A DNA stretch of 26,908 nucleotides from Oscillospiraceae bacterium (GTDB taxonomy: Bacteria; Bacillota; Clostridia; Oscillospirales; Ruminococcaceae), in NCBI GenBank assembly GCA_015067375.1, contig SVMQ01000001.1, positions 1-26,908 of the forward strand, read 5' to 3'. The position numbers and the translations under genes were made by a program. The notes beneath the pieces were generated by a model, which saw only the letters and a list, made by a program, of their open reading frames with translations, was not told the DNA's origin and ran no database searches. Shown one piece after another: positions 19,726 to 26,908 of the stretch. Each line of letters starts with the position of its first letter. The stretch's first letter is position 1.

Positions 19726-22287
19726 TCAGCGCTCTCTGTTAGCGATGGAGTTAGCCACGAGCTTTTCCATGAACTCCGTGTCGCGTAGCGGTCTGCCGTT
19801 TACTACGCCCTGTACGAGGTCGGCGCTGAAGTTGCATATCTGATCGTATACCGCGGGGGAATCTACATCCCTTATGCACACGGTGATGTCCTTTTCGTGC
19901 GCGAGTCTGATGACAGAGCGCATGAACGCGTTGGAAACAGCGTCGTCGCTGAAGCGGCTGCTGCGTATCTTGACAGTCCTGATGGCAGGATTTTCGAGCG
20001 GCGCGGTGGTGAAGTAGCCGCTGCCCACGTCGTCAGCGATGATATTTACGCCGATCTTGGACATCTGCTGCAGGAACATATTTCCTGCATACAGCGTTTT
20101 GGCGTTGTCGGAGACCGAGATGCTGACCGCACTGGGCGGCAGCGAGTATTCGAGCAGGGCGGTGCGCAGTGCCTCTATACTTGCCTCGGTGCTGAGTATA
20201 TTTTCGGGTATCGCAAGGCTGACGCGGAACTGTTCGATGCCCGATTCGCGCACGGTCGCACAGAATTCGCATATCCTGTTGACAGAGTAGCAGTAGATCT
20301 GTTTTGACAGTCCCAGCTGGTCGATTATCGGCATGAACTGCTCGCGCGGAACGGTTATCTCGTCGTTCTCCCAGTAGAGGGTGGCTTCGCAGCAGTGCAG
20401 CGTGCCTGAGCGTATATCAATGACAGGCTCATACAGGAAATAGAAGCCTTTGAAGTTGTTTTCGGCGGCGTCTGTGATAAGCTTTTTGACTCTCTGGTTG
20501 GAGCTGAGCTTTTCCTCAAGACCCTCGGAGTAGCACGCAGCGTCGTCCAGCTTGCGCTCCTTTGCAAGGCGAAGCGTCTGCGTCGCGGCGCTTACGCAGT
20601 GGTCGATATCCGCGGCATCGGCAGGGTAGATGGTAACGCCAGCGTACACCTGCAGGCGCTGCTCGTTTCGGTCGAGATACCACGGCGAGCGGAATTTTGT
20701 CAGTATCATCTGTGCAAACTGGCGAGCCTCCTCGCGGTCGGCGCCGTTTAGCGTCATCAGCAGGATATCGCTGCTGAACAGGTATACCTTTTTGTTTACC
20801 GAGCAGGGCACGGCGGAGATGTATTCCGCGAAGCTCTTCAGTACATCGTCGGCGTATTCACAGCCGTAAAGCTCGGACATTGATTTCAGGTTGGCTATCT
20901 CGAACGCGATGACAGCGCCCTTGCAGCCTGTATGTATCTCCTCGGCGAAGTCGCGCTCGAACATACTGCGGTTGGGGATGCCTGTTGCGGCGTCGTAATA
21001 TGCGATGCGTTCAAGGCGCGCGCGGGATGTGGACAGCTCATCCTCCATGAATATCTTGTTGATTATGGTGGAGAGTATCTGGGTGATGTTTTTCAGCAGC
21101 TTGCGCTCGCGGTTTGACCAGTCGGTGCGGCCTGCTTCGGCGGTGTATATGATGATTCCGCTGTTTCTTCCGCTATCGTAGGTGCGAACAAGTGCGCAGC
21201 TCAGCTCCTTGCTGCCGTCCTTGTGCAGCGTTGAGCGGCTCGTGCAGACTATACCGCTGTAGTCAAGCTCCTCGGCTACCGCCTGTATATACGGCGCGGC
21301 ACACACCACGGGCACCAGCATTCCCGAGGAATCCCAGCGGTACATCCTTACAGGATCGTCTGTTTCGCTGCAGAACATCACATCCTCCAGACCGAAGTAG
21401 TCCGAAAGCAGCGGCATTATGCCCGATATTGCGGTCTTGGTGTCGGGGCTGTTGAGTATAAGGGAATACACGTTGTTGACGAGTATCTGATCCTCGAACG
21501 TCTGTCCCAGCATTTTGTTTGCATTCTGCGAGTTCTCCATCTCCTTGACGAGAACGACGTAGGAGTTTGCGATACCTGCGACGGTCTTTGCCATGGTGGA
21601 GAGCAGCTGAGCGTTTGCGTTTATTGCCTCCTGCGAGTTGCTTGCAAGCACCCACGAGGCGATGCTGCGGCGGTTTACGCGGATGTCGCACTTGCGCTGG
21701 AAGTCGAATTTTCCGAGATTGAAGTGCTTGTCGTAATCGCCCGACGCAAGTATGGTCTTTCCGCTGCTGTCGATGATGGCGGAGTACAGACCGCTTATCT
21801 GGGTGAATGGATTCTGAACGCTCACGAGATACTCCTCGCCGAGGATATCACGCAGCGAGAAGGTCTGCTCGCCCTCGGTCAGGGCGGCGGCGTGCTTGCT
21901 TCTGAAACGGCGCAGCACGGCGTCCTCTGTATCACAGTCGAGGTACGCGGAAACATTGAACATCATGCCGTTGATATACTTTATCGCGCCGCTGTCGTCG
22001 GCTTCGGCGGTGCCTGCTATGTAGTACCACACATACTCGCCCGATGTGACGAGGCGCGCGTGTACCTTTATCTCGCGCAGGGAGCCGTTTACGATATCGT
22101 TGATGACCTCACAGAAGGGCTGATAGTCATCGGGATGCACGACTTCTCCGAAATTGAACGTGACGCCGTCGCTGAATGGGTTGCTGCCTGATAGTATATC
22201 AGCAGGGAAACCCAGCCTGAACATCATTCTGAACGCTATATTGCCGCTGCCTGAAACGGCCTTTTCCAGTCGGGTCAAACCTATCAC
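19726..22287 (-). CDS. Large PAS/PocR-like/GAF/GGDEF/EAL signalling protein with degenerate catalytic motifs
   Basis: This 853-residue soluble protein has several domains in order. A PAS fold ends in FGEVVHPDDYQPF and EYVWYYIAGTAE (about 40-125). A PocR-like ligand domain (SLRDILGEEYLVSVQNPFTQ, about 143-250) and a GAF-like domain (about 275-420) follow. Next is a GGDEF fold starting AYYDAATGIPNRSMF, where the GGDEF site reads SSDIL, and an EAL fold with EAT for EAL. In the EAL fold the usual Asn of NLS is Ser, and the ITE Glu is absent (ISVSDNAK). DDVGSGY keeps the Asp pair and VQG is kept. Neither cyclase nor phosphodiesterase activity is expected, so a c-di-GMP-binding or protein-interaction role is more likely. 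The GTG start at 22287 is the only upstream start in frame, with a poor ribosome binding site; ATG 22227 is an alternative. Confidence 0.88.
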   Translation of the reverse strand: MIGLTRLEKAVSGSGNIAFRMMFRLGFPADILSGSNPFSDGVTFNFGEVVHPDDYQPFCEVINDIVNGSLREIKVHARLVTSGEYVWYYIAGTAEADDSGAIKYINGMMFNVSAYLDCDTEDAVLRRFRSKHAAALTEGEQTFSLRDILGEEYLVSVQNPFTQISGLYSAIIDSSGKTILASGDYDKHFNLGKFDFQRKCDIRVNRRSIASWVLASNSQEAINANAQLLSTMAKTVAGIANSYVVLVKEMENSQNANKMLGQTFEDQILVNNVYSLILNSPDTKTAISGIMPLLSDYFGLEDVMFCSETDDPVRMYRWDSSGMLVPVVCAAPYIQAVAEELDYSGIVCTSRSTLHKDGSKELSCALVRTYDSGRNSGIIIYTAEAGRTDWSNRERKLLKNITQILSTIINKIFMEDELSTSRARLERIAYYDAATGIPNRSMFERDFAEEIHTGCKGAVIAFEIANLKSMSELYGCEYADDVLKSFAEYISAVPCSVNKKVYLFSSDILLMTLNGADREEARQFAQMILTKFRSPWYLDRNEQRLQVYAGVTIYPADAADIDHCVSAATQTLRLAKERKLDDAACYSEGLEEKLSSNQRVKKLITDAAENNFKGFYFLYEPVIDIRSGTLHCCEATLYWENDEITVPREQFMPIIDQLGLSKQIYCYSVNRICEFCATVRESGIEQFRVSLAIPENILSTEASIEALRTALLEYSLPPSAVSISVSDNAKTLYAGNMFLQQMSKIGVNIIADDVGSGYFTTAPLENPAIRTVKIRSSRFSDDAVSNAFMRSVIRLAHEKDITVCIRDVDSPAVYDQICNFSADLVQGVVNGRPLRDTEFMEKLVANSIANRER

Positions 22288-22352
22288 CTCGTATTCTGTG
22301 TATGAACGCTTTATCCTGAAAGGCGCAGTAACGCCAATTTAATCTTGTATAT

Positions 22353-22381
22353 ATTTTACCATAAAATTTTCAACATTTCAA
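22353..22381 (-). promoter_or_regulatory. Promoter of the large GGDEF/EAL-like gene
   Basis: Read on the minus strand: TTGAAA (22381-22376), a 17-bp spacer and TAAAAT (22358-22353), 65 bp before the GTG start. Confidence 0.7.
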
Positions 22382-22446
22382 GAGGCTTTTTGTGATTTTT
22401 ATAAACTTTTTGTAGTTTTTTGTCGGTGGAGAAAAACGCAAAGCGC

Positions 22447-22482
22447 AAAAGACCACTTCCGCGATAATGACGGAAGTGGTCT
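22447..22482 (-). terminator. Terminator after trpA
   Basis: Minus strand: AGACCACTTCCG (22482-22471) pairs perfectly with CGGAAGTGGTCT (22461-22450), then TTTTGCG. It lies 24 bp past the trpA stop. Confidence 0.85.
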
Positions 22483-22505
22483 GAGTATTTTTGGTCGTTG
22501 CGCTG

Positions 22506-23276
22506 TTATCCCACTGCTATCTTCATGCTCTCGATAAGCTCAGCGATATAGGGGGCAGCCTTTGCGCCGTGCTTTGTCACGAGGTCAACGACGGAGCTTT
22601 CCACGATAACGCCGTCAGCTATCTCGGCAACGCGCTTTGCTTCCTTGGCGGTGTGGATGCCAAACCAAACAGCGGTGGGCAGGTCAGTGTACTTCTTGAC
22701 TACGTCAGCGACAGCCTTAAGCTCAGCCTTGCTCTGCTCGGTCAGACCCTCGTCGCTCATTGCGGAGGCGATGTAGATGTAGCCTTCCGCGCTCTCAGCG
22801 ATAGCCTTGATGCGCGCTTCCTCTGCAGGTGCAACGAGCGGAATGATGGTGACGCCGTGTTTCCTTGCAAATTCGGCAGCCTCGGGGCGCTCCTCAAACG
22901 GCATATCGGGTACGAAGATGCCGTCAACGCCTACTCTTGCGCAGTCAGCGAAGAATCTGTCATAGCCGTACTTGAACACGGGGTTGAGGTAGGTTATAAG
23001 GCAGATGGGAACATCTGTCTTTTCGCGCACTTTCTCAACAAGCTCGAATATCCTGTCGGTGGTCATGCCGCTTCCGAGCGAGCGGATGTTTGCCTGCTGG
23101 ATGACAGGCGCCTCTGCGATGGGGTCGGAGAAGGGGATGCCTATCTCCAGTATATCAGCGCCGCCCTCTACAAGAGCGAGGATGTTGGTGATGCTCTGCT
23201 CGAATGTGGGGTCGCCTGCTGTCATAAAACCGATGACAGCCTTTTTGTTATTGAATGCTTCTGTTAACTTATTCAT
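22506..23276 (-). CDS. trpA: Tryptophan synthase alpha subunit (divergent)
   Basis: This 256-residue TIM-barrel protein cleaves indole-3-glycerol phosphate to indole, passed to TrpB through a tunnel. It starts [20 protein letters not shown]. The catalytic region [17 protein letters not shown] keeps the general base Glu44 (Salmonella Glu49), but the position of Asp60 is Glu55. The phosphate-binding loops also differ: WFGIHT instead of GFGIS and VIVESSVV instead of IVGSA; the loop normally reading SxxGVTG is SAMSDEG. Thus the fold is clear but several active-site loops are unusual. The ATG overlaps the last codons of trpB (CATGAATAA) and has GAGGAGTGG as ribosome binding site, so the pair is coupled. 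A longer start at 23312 is inside trpB and is rejected. Confidence 0.88.
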   Translation of the reverse strand: MNKLTEAFNNKKAVIGFMTAGDPTFEQSITNILALVEGGADILEIGIPFSDPIAEAPVIQQANIRSLGSGMTTDRIFELVEKVREKTDVPICLITYLNPVFKYGYDRFFADCARVGVDGIFVPDMPFEERPEAAEFARKHGVTIIPLVAPAEEARIKAIAESAEGYIYIASAMSDEGLTEQSKAELKAVADVVKKYTDLPTAVWFGIHTAKEAKRVAEIADGVIVESSVVDLVTKHGAKAAPYIAELIESMKIAVG

Positions 23277-24453
23277 GTAGATCCACTCCTCTGTATCTTG
23301 CGATAGCCGCAACGTCCTTGTCGCCTCTGCCCGACAGACAGCAGATAACTATATCGTCCTTGCTGAGCGTGGGGGCGAGCTTTATGAGATGCGCAACGGC
23401 GTGTGCGCTCTCGATGGCGCAGATGATGCCCTCGGTGCGTGCGATGTACTCGAACGCGTCAACTGCCTCGTCGTCTGTGACGGGGACATACTCGGCTCTT
23501 TTGGATGTGCCGAGGTAAGCGTGCTCGGGGCCTACGCCGGGGTAGTCAAGACCTGCGGAGATGGAGTATACGGGCGCGATCTGACCCTGTTCGTTCTGGC
23601 AGAACAGCGACTTCATGCCGTGGAATACGCCTGTGGAGCCTGTTGCGAAGGTAGCGGCTGTTTCGTCGGTGTCAACGCCTCTGCCTGCCGCTTCGCAGCC
23701 GATAAGTCTTACGCTCTCGTCGTTGATGAAATTATAGAACATACCGATGGAGTTGGAGCCGCCGCCTACACAAGCGAGTACGGCAGCAGGGAGCTTGCCC
23801 TCCTTTTCGAGTATCTGCTCTCTTGCCTCGCGGCTGATAACGCTCTGGAAATCGCGCACGATCATGGGGAACGGGTGAGGGCCTACCGCGGAGCCGAGTA
23901 CATACAGCGTATCATGTGTGCGCTTGCACCAGTCGGTCATTGCTTCGTTTACGGCGTCCTTGAGGGTCTTTGTGCCGCTCTTTACAGCGTTTACCTTTGC
24001 GCCGAGCAGCTCCATGCGGTATACGTTGAGCGCCTGACGGATGGTATCCTCCTCGCCCATGAACACCTCGCACTCAAGACCGAGCAGCGCTGCAGCGGTA
24101 GCAGCGGCAACACCGTGCTGACCTGCGCCTGTTTCCGCGATGATACGGGTCTTGCCCATCTTTTTTGCGAGAAGAGCCTGACCAAGCACGTTGTTGATCT
24201 TGTGCGAGCCTGTATGGTTGAGATCCTCGCGCTTTAAGTAGATCTTAGCGCCGCCGAGATCCTTTGTCATCTTCTCGGCATAGTACAGCAGAGAGGGTCT
24301 GCCTGCATACTCGCGCGAGAGCTTATCAAGCTCCTCGTTGAAGTCCTTGTCGTTTTTGTAGAATTCATAAGCTTCTTCAAGCTTGTGAATTTCGGTCATC
24401 AGCGTTTCGGGAACATACTGTCCGCCGAAATCGCCATAGCGTCCTTTTGACAT
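23269..24453 (-). CDS. trpB: Tryptophan synthase beta subunit
   Basis: This 394-residue PLP enzyme condenses indole with serine to tryptophan. [16 protein letters not shown] is the canonical N-terminus of the TrpB1 type. The Schiff-base lysine is Lys85 in HTGSHKINN, the catalytic Glu107 lies in AETGAGQHG, and the phosphate-binding loop GGGSNSIG is intact; EHAYL and the C-terminal LSGRGDKD are also present. AAAGGAA precedes the ATG at 24453. It overlaps trpA and stands 42 bp after the stop of a membrane GGDEF-EAL gene. No trpEGDCF genes, T-box or attenuator are visible in the short gap. Expression by read-through from the promoter at 26541-26569 is therefore likely. Confidence 0.96.
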   Translation of the reverse strand: MSKGRYGDFGGQYVPETLMTEIHKLEEAYEFYKNDKDFNEELDKLSREYAGRPSLLYYAEKMTKDLGGAKIYLKREDLNHTGSHKINNVLGQALLAKKMGKTRIIAETGAGQHGVAAATAAALLGLECEVFMGEEDTIRQALNVYRMELLGAKVNAVKSGTKTLKDAVNEAMTDWCKRTHDTLYVLGSAVGPHPFPMIVRDFQSVISREAREQILEKEGKLPAAVLACVGGGSNSIGMFYNFINDESVRLIGCEAAGRGVDTDETAATFATGSTGVFHGMKSLFCQNEQGQIAPVYSISAGLDYPGVGPEHAYLGTSKRAEYVPVTDDEAVDAFEYIARTEGIICAIESAHAVAHLIKLAPTLSKDDIVICCLSGRGDKDVAAIARYRGVDLHE

Positions 24454-24495
24454 TGTGTGTATTCCTTTCTTTTGTAAAGCCTTTGCAGGCTGGAT

Positions 24496-26430
24496 TTAAC
24501 ATTTTTCGTGGGCTTTCCTTACGAAGTCAACGAACTCATCCTCGGGGATGGGCTTTGAGTAGTAATAACCCTGGATATAGTCACAGCTGAGCGCGGTGAA
24601 CTGCTCCACCATCTTCTCCGTTTCGATGCCCTCTACGACGATCTCCATGTTCATGTCCTTGAGCATCTTTACGGTGTTCTGCAGCACTATCCACATCTTG
24701 GGGTTGTGCTGCTCGTCAACGAAGGATTTGTCCAGCTTTACTATCTTGAGCGGCAGCTGGATGACGCGGCGCATATTGGAGTAGCCCGTGCCGTAATCGT
24801 CCAGCGAGAAGTTGATGCCCGCGTCGGACAGCTTGTCGAGATTGTTCTTCATCTCGTTGTGAGCGCGCGCCGCGGCGGTCTCGGTTATCTCAAGGTTTAT
24901 CTTGTCGGAGGAGATGTTGTATTTCTCCAGCATAGCAAGCACCTTGTCGGCAAGGTCGCTGTGCATACACTGTGCGACGGATAGGTTTATCTCGATGTAG
25001 TCTATCCCAAGCTCCTTGAAGCGGTCGCTTGCGATGAAGCGGCATACCTCCTCCAGAACGAAATCGCCTATCTTGTGTATCGCGCCGTTCTTTTCGGCGG
25101 CGGCTATGAACATATCGGGAGGTACGAAGCCATACTTGTCGTCGATAAGACGAAGCAGTGCCTCGGCGGTGGAGAATCTGTTCTTTTCGACGTTGAATAT
25201 CGGCTGATAATATACCTTGAAGCTGTTGTTGCGCAGTGCGTTGTCGATGATGCTGTCGATATTGTTCATCATCTCGAAGCGGTTGTTCTTGAAAAGCTCG
25301 GACGCAAACAGCACGCGCTCGCTGCTCTCGTACTCCTTTTCGTGGAAGCCTGAGCCGAATGCCGTGAGCGACTTGAAATCCTTGATATCCTCGGGGCATT
25401 CAACTACGCAGAAATGCAGCGACAGCACCACGGGAAGATCGGCGCTGTAATTCTCGGAGCTGAGCTTTACGCGAAGATATTCGGCTATCTCGCCTGCTCT
25501 TTTTCTGTTCTTGCCCCAAAGTATGATGCGGAAGCGTCCTCTGTCGAGGTAGAACAGCTCTCCGCCGCAGCGGTATATCCTGTCGGCGTCGACAAGCTCA
25601 TGGGTTATCCTGCCGAGCAGCTCGGCGGATGTGTCGTAGCTTATCATGTTCTGCAGGCGCGTGAAGTTTGCGACGTGAAGCATGATGATGCTGATGTGCT
25701 TGTCAGTCTTGAACGAGCGCTTGGTGTATTCCGCATAGGAGCCGTAATTTCCGAGACCCGTCTGTGGGTCGATTATCTCCTCGGGACGCTGTGCGGTCGC
25801 GCTGATGAACAGCAGCGAAAGCGAGTTTGCGAACATCTCTACCACATTGTTTGCGTTGACGAACTGTATTGCTATGGCAACTACTACCAAGGGAACTATA
25901 CTGCCTATAGCCAGTATCTTTAGCCTTGAGATAAGCCCTCTGTAAAGCATCAGCAGTATAAGTCCGAATATCATGTAATATGCAGCAATGCAATAAAGTA
26001 TCATGAACAGCGGGCCGTGTATGTATTCTCCGTTATCAAAATAAAACAGGCAGTTCGTGAACAGGTTTGCGGTAAGAAGCCCTATCAGCAGCAGAAGCGG
26101 TGCAACTATAAGAGCCTGCTGCAATATGTTTTTTCTGAGCTTATGCCATGTATCGGCAAGGCTGATAACATACATAAGGTATGCGGGGGTAGTCAGATTG
26201 TGAAACAGCAGATATCCTGAGTGAGAAGCATATCTTGCAGGCATACTTCCTGCACAGGCATTGTCCATCAACAGCGCCCAAATATCGAACCCCGTGGCGG
26301 CAAGCATGGTGAACAGAATGAACAGGAAAACATGATTTGAATTTCCCTTGGTCATTTTTCGGATAACAGTAGATATAAGCAATACGATAAGAAGTATCAA
26401 TGCCGCATAATCAAATGTTACGATCTTCAT
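24496..26430 (-). CDS. Membrane GGDEF-EAL protein with intact EAL domain, probable c-di-GMP phosphodiesterase
   Basis: This 644-residue protein has six or seven N-terminal helices (from about 8-24 to 172-192), a GGDEF fold (about 220-350) and an EAL domain (about 385-640). The cyclase signature is lost (DRGRF at 296-300). The EAL domain keeps all expected residues: EALLRL (Glu423), INLS (Asn482), EITE (Glu514), DDYGTGY (Asp544/Asp545), KLDKSF (Lys566), VEGIET (Glu600) and QGYYYSKP (Gln620). It should linearise c-di-GMP to pGpG, with the degenerate GGDEF domain possibly sensing GTP. GGAGGGA precedes the ATG. Its promoter contains a palindrome that may be a repressor site, and trpB lies 42 bp downstream on the same strand. 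Confidence 0.93.
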   Translation of the reverse strand: MKIVTFDYAALILLIVLLISTVIRKMTKGNSNHVFLFILFTMLAATGFDIWALLMDNACAGSMPARYASHSGYLLFHNLTTPAYLMYVISLADTWHKLRKNILQQALIVAPLLLLIGLLTANLFTNCLFYFDNGEYIHGPLFMILYCIAAYYMIFGLILLMLYRGLISRLKILAIGSIVPLVVVAIAIQFVNANNVVEMFANSLSLLFISATAQRPEEIIDPQTGLGNYGSYAEYTKRSFKTDKHISIIMLHVANFTRLQNMISYDTSAELLGRITHELVDADRIYRCGGELFYLDRGRFRIILWGKNRKRAGEIAEYLRVKLSSENYSADLPVVLSLHFCVVECPEDIKDFKSLTAFGSGFHEKEYESSERVLFASELFKNNRFEMMNNIDSIIDNALRNNSFKVYYQPIFNVEKNRFSTAEALLRLIDDKYGFVPPDMFIAAAEKNGAIHKIGDFVLEEVCRFIASDRFKELGIDYIEINLSVAQCMHSDLADKVLAMLEKYNISSDKINLEITETAAARAHNEMKNNLDKLSDAGINFSLDDYGTGYSNMRRVIQLPLKIVKLDKSFVDEQHNPKMWIVLQNTVKMLKDMNMEIVVEGIETEKMVEQFTALSCDYIQGYYYSKPIPEDEFVDFVRKAHEKC

Positions 26431-26540
26431 ATCACTCTATCCCTCCGTTTCTGCAATATAAAGCAATACTACGACGGCTGTATTTCGCGATCGGGGCAGC
26501 CGGCATTATGCGTTGTCGTCTTATAGTCATATATGTATAT

Positions 26541-26569
26541 AGTATATCACTAAAGGTGATAATTGTCAA
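26541..26569 (-). promoter_or_regulatory. Promoter of the membrane GGDEF-EAL gene (and perhaps trpBA)
   Basis: Minus strand: TTGACA (26569-26564), a 17-bp spacer and TATACT (26546-26541). The leader to the ATG at 26430 is about 105 nt. Confidence 0.85.
26545..26561. promoter_or_regulatory. Perfect 17-nt dyad, candidate operator inside the promoter spacer
   Basis: TATCAC (26545-26550), a 5-nt centre TAAAG and GTGATA (26556-26561) form a perfect inverted repeat. It fills the space between the -35 and -10 boxes of the minus-strand promoter, a position where a bound dimeric regulator would block RNA polymerase. The regulator is not identified. Confidence 0.55.
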
Positions 26570-26641
26570 TAAAAACAGTCCTGTTTTTTTGCTGTGTTGC
26601 GTTGTTGTATAAAAAAATTTCTTTAATTGTTTGTACAGCAC

Positions 26642-26670
26642 TTGACATATTGGTAAAATTGGCTTATAAT
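26642..26670 (+). promoter_or_regulatory. Perfect consensus promoter reading out of the window through a structured repeat array
   Basis: TTGACA (26642-26647), a 17-bp spacer and TATAAT (26665-26670). No coding sequence follows in the remaining 238 bases; the predicted start near 26677 is the first base of a 9-bp hairpin. Confidence 0.85.
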
Positions 26671-26676
26671 ATATTT

Positions 26677-26805
26677 TGTCGGAATTTCATTCCGACATGA
26701 CGGCGTAGCCGTCGGTTGCGGAGCAACAAACATATATTTCAAGGTTCGCTCAGCCGTCCAAATCTTTGATTTGGGAAACGGCGTGCGGTTCTTAAAATAT
26801 ATGTT
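26677..26805. repeat. Structured repeat unit 1 (serial mini-hairpins plus long imperfect hairpin)
   Basis: In order: TGTCGGAAT-TTC-ATTCCGACA (26677-26697), GACGGC-GTA-GCCGTC (26699-26713) and GTTGC-GGA-GCAAC (26715-26727). A long hairpin then spans 26729-26805. Its outer arms are AACATATATTT/AAATATATGTT, its middle arms AAGGTTCGC/GCGGTTCTT (one mismatch) and GCCGT/ACGGC, and its tip CCAAATC-TTT-GATTTGG. No gene is visible. The last 53 nt of the left half recur in unit 2. Confidence 0.8.
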
Positions 26806-26908
26806 ATGGGAACTTGTTTCCATAAGCTGACGTAGTCAGCGGTTGCGAAGCAACGAAACATATATTTCAAGGTTCGCTCAGCCGTCCAAATCTTTGATTT
26901 GGGAAACG
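26804..26908. repeat. Structured repeat unit 2 (cut by the window edge)
   Basis: It has the same order of parts as unit 1. First is a hairpin TTATGGGAAC/GTTTCCATAA (26804-26825, one mismatch). GCTGAC-GTA-GTCAGC (26826-26840) and GTTGC-GAA-GCAAC (26842-26854) follow, then the left half of the long hairpin (26857-26908). Bases 26856-26908 are identical to 26728-26780, giving a 128-nt period. The right half of the long hairpin is beyond the window. Confidence 0.8.

Noticed and set aside
22491..24237. Long plus-strand frames opposite trpA and trpB
   Set aside because: Antisense of confidently identified genes; composition is that expected of a reverse-strand frame.
24454..24495. T-box or trp attenuator before trpB
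   Set aside because: The gap is far too short, with no Trp-rich leader peptide and no terminator with a T-tract.

Overview
The window looks like a chromosomal segment of a cellulolytic, low-to-mid GC Firmicute, most likely a Ruminococcus-like member of the Oscillospiraceae. The grounds are a GH5 endoglucanase with a membrane-anchor leader, a HemZ-type C-terminus, a class B sortase-like gene, clostridial-type trpBA, consensus TTGACA/TATAAT promoters with 17-bp spacers, and strong AGGAGG ribosome binding sites. This assignment is inferred from gene families; no rRNA is present to confirm it.

Layout. 1-1000: the 3' end of hemZ, a small two-helix membrane protein with its own promoter and terminator, and a tRNA-Thr(TGT)/tRNA-Tyr(GTA) pair behind a perfect sigma-A promoter. 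1000-3460: an accessory patch with a very AT-rich orphan gene and a 465-codon orphan gene. The second orphan lies between two copies of a 183-bp cassette that carries the promoter and first 26 codons of the cellulase. 3580-4706: the intact GH5 endoglucanase. 4802-5624 (minus): a class B sortase-like gene with Phe in place of the catalytic Cys and a disrupted 5' end. 5660-6030: a cluster of small-hairpin repeats, including a 72-nt sequence that folds as a perfect cloverleaf.

6130-12820 is a housekeeping and signalling block on the plus strand: tyrA and a membrane protein, pepF, a degenerate histidine-kinase-like ATPase, and an OmpR-type response regulator with its sensor kinase. 12870-19650 is an envelope and transport block: a lipoprotein with two Ig-like repeats, a NatAB-type ABC exporter with a zinc-ribbon protein, then an FHA-FHA-ABC ATPase with an ABC-2 permease. 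19726-26430 is on the minus strand: a large PAS/PocR/GAF/GGDEF/EAL protein whose catalytic motifs are all degenerate, trpA, trpB, and an integral-membrane GGDEF-EAL protein with an intact EAL domain. The last gene has its own promoter, with a 17-nt dyad inside the spacer, and probably reads through into trpBA. 26640-26908 holds a perfect outward promoter whose predicted transcript begins on the first base of a hairpin and runs into a 128-nt-period array of structured repeats cut by the window edge.

Themes: cellulose degradation, aromatic amino acid synthesis (tyrA, trpBA), envelope sensing and export (two-component system, lipoprotein, two ABC systems) and c-di-GMP signalling. The least explained parts are the two hairpin-rich repeat clusters, the duplicated cellulase promoter feeding an orphan gene, and the sortase-like protein without its cysteine.
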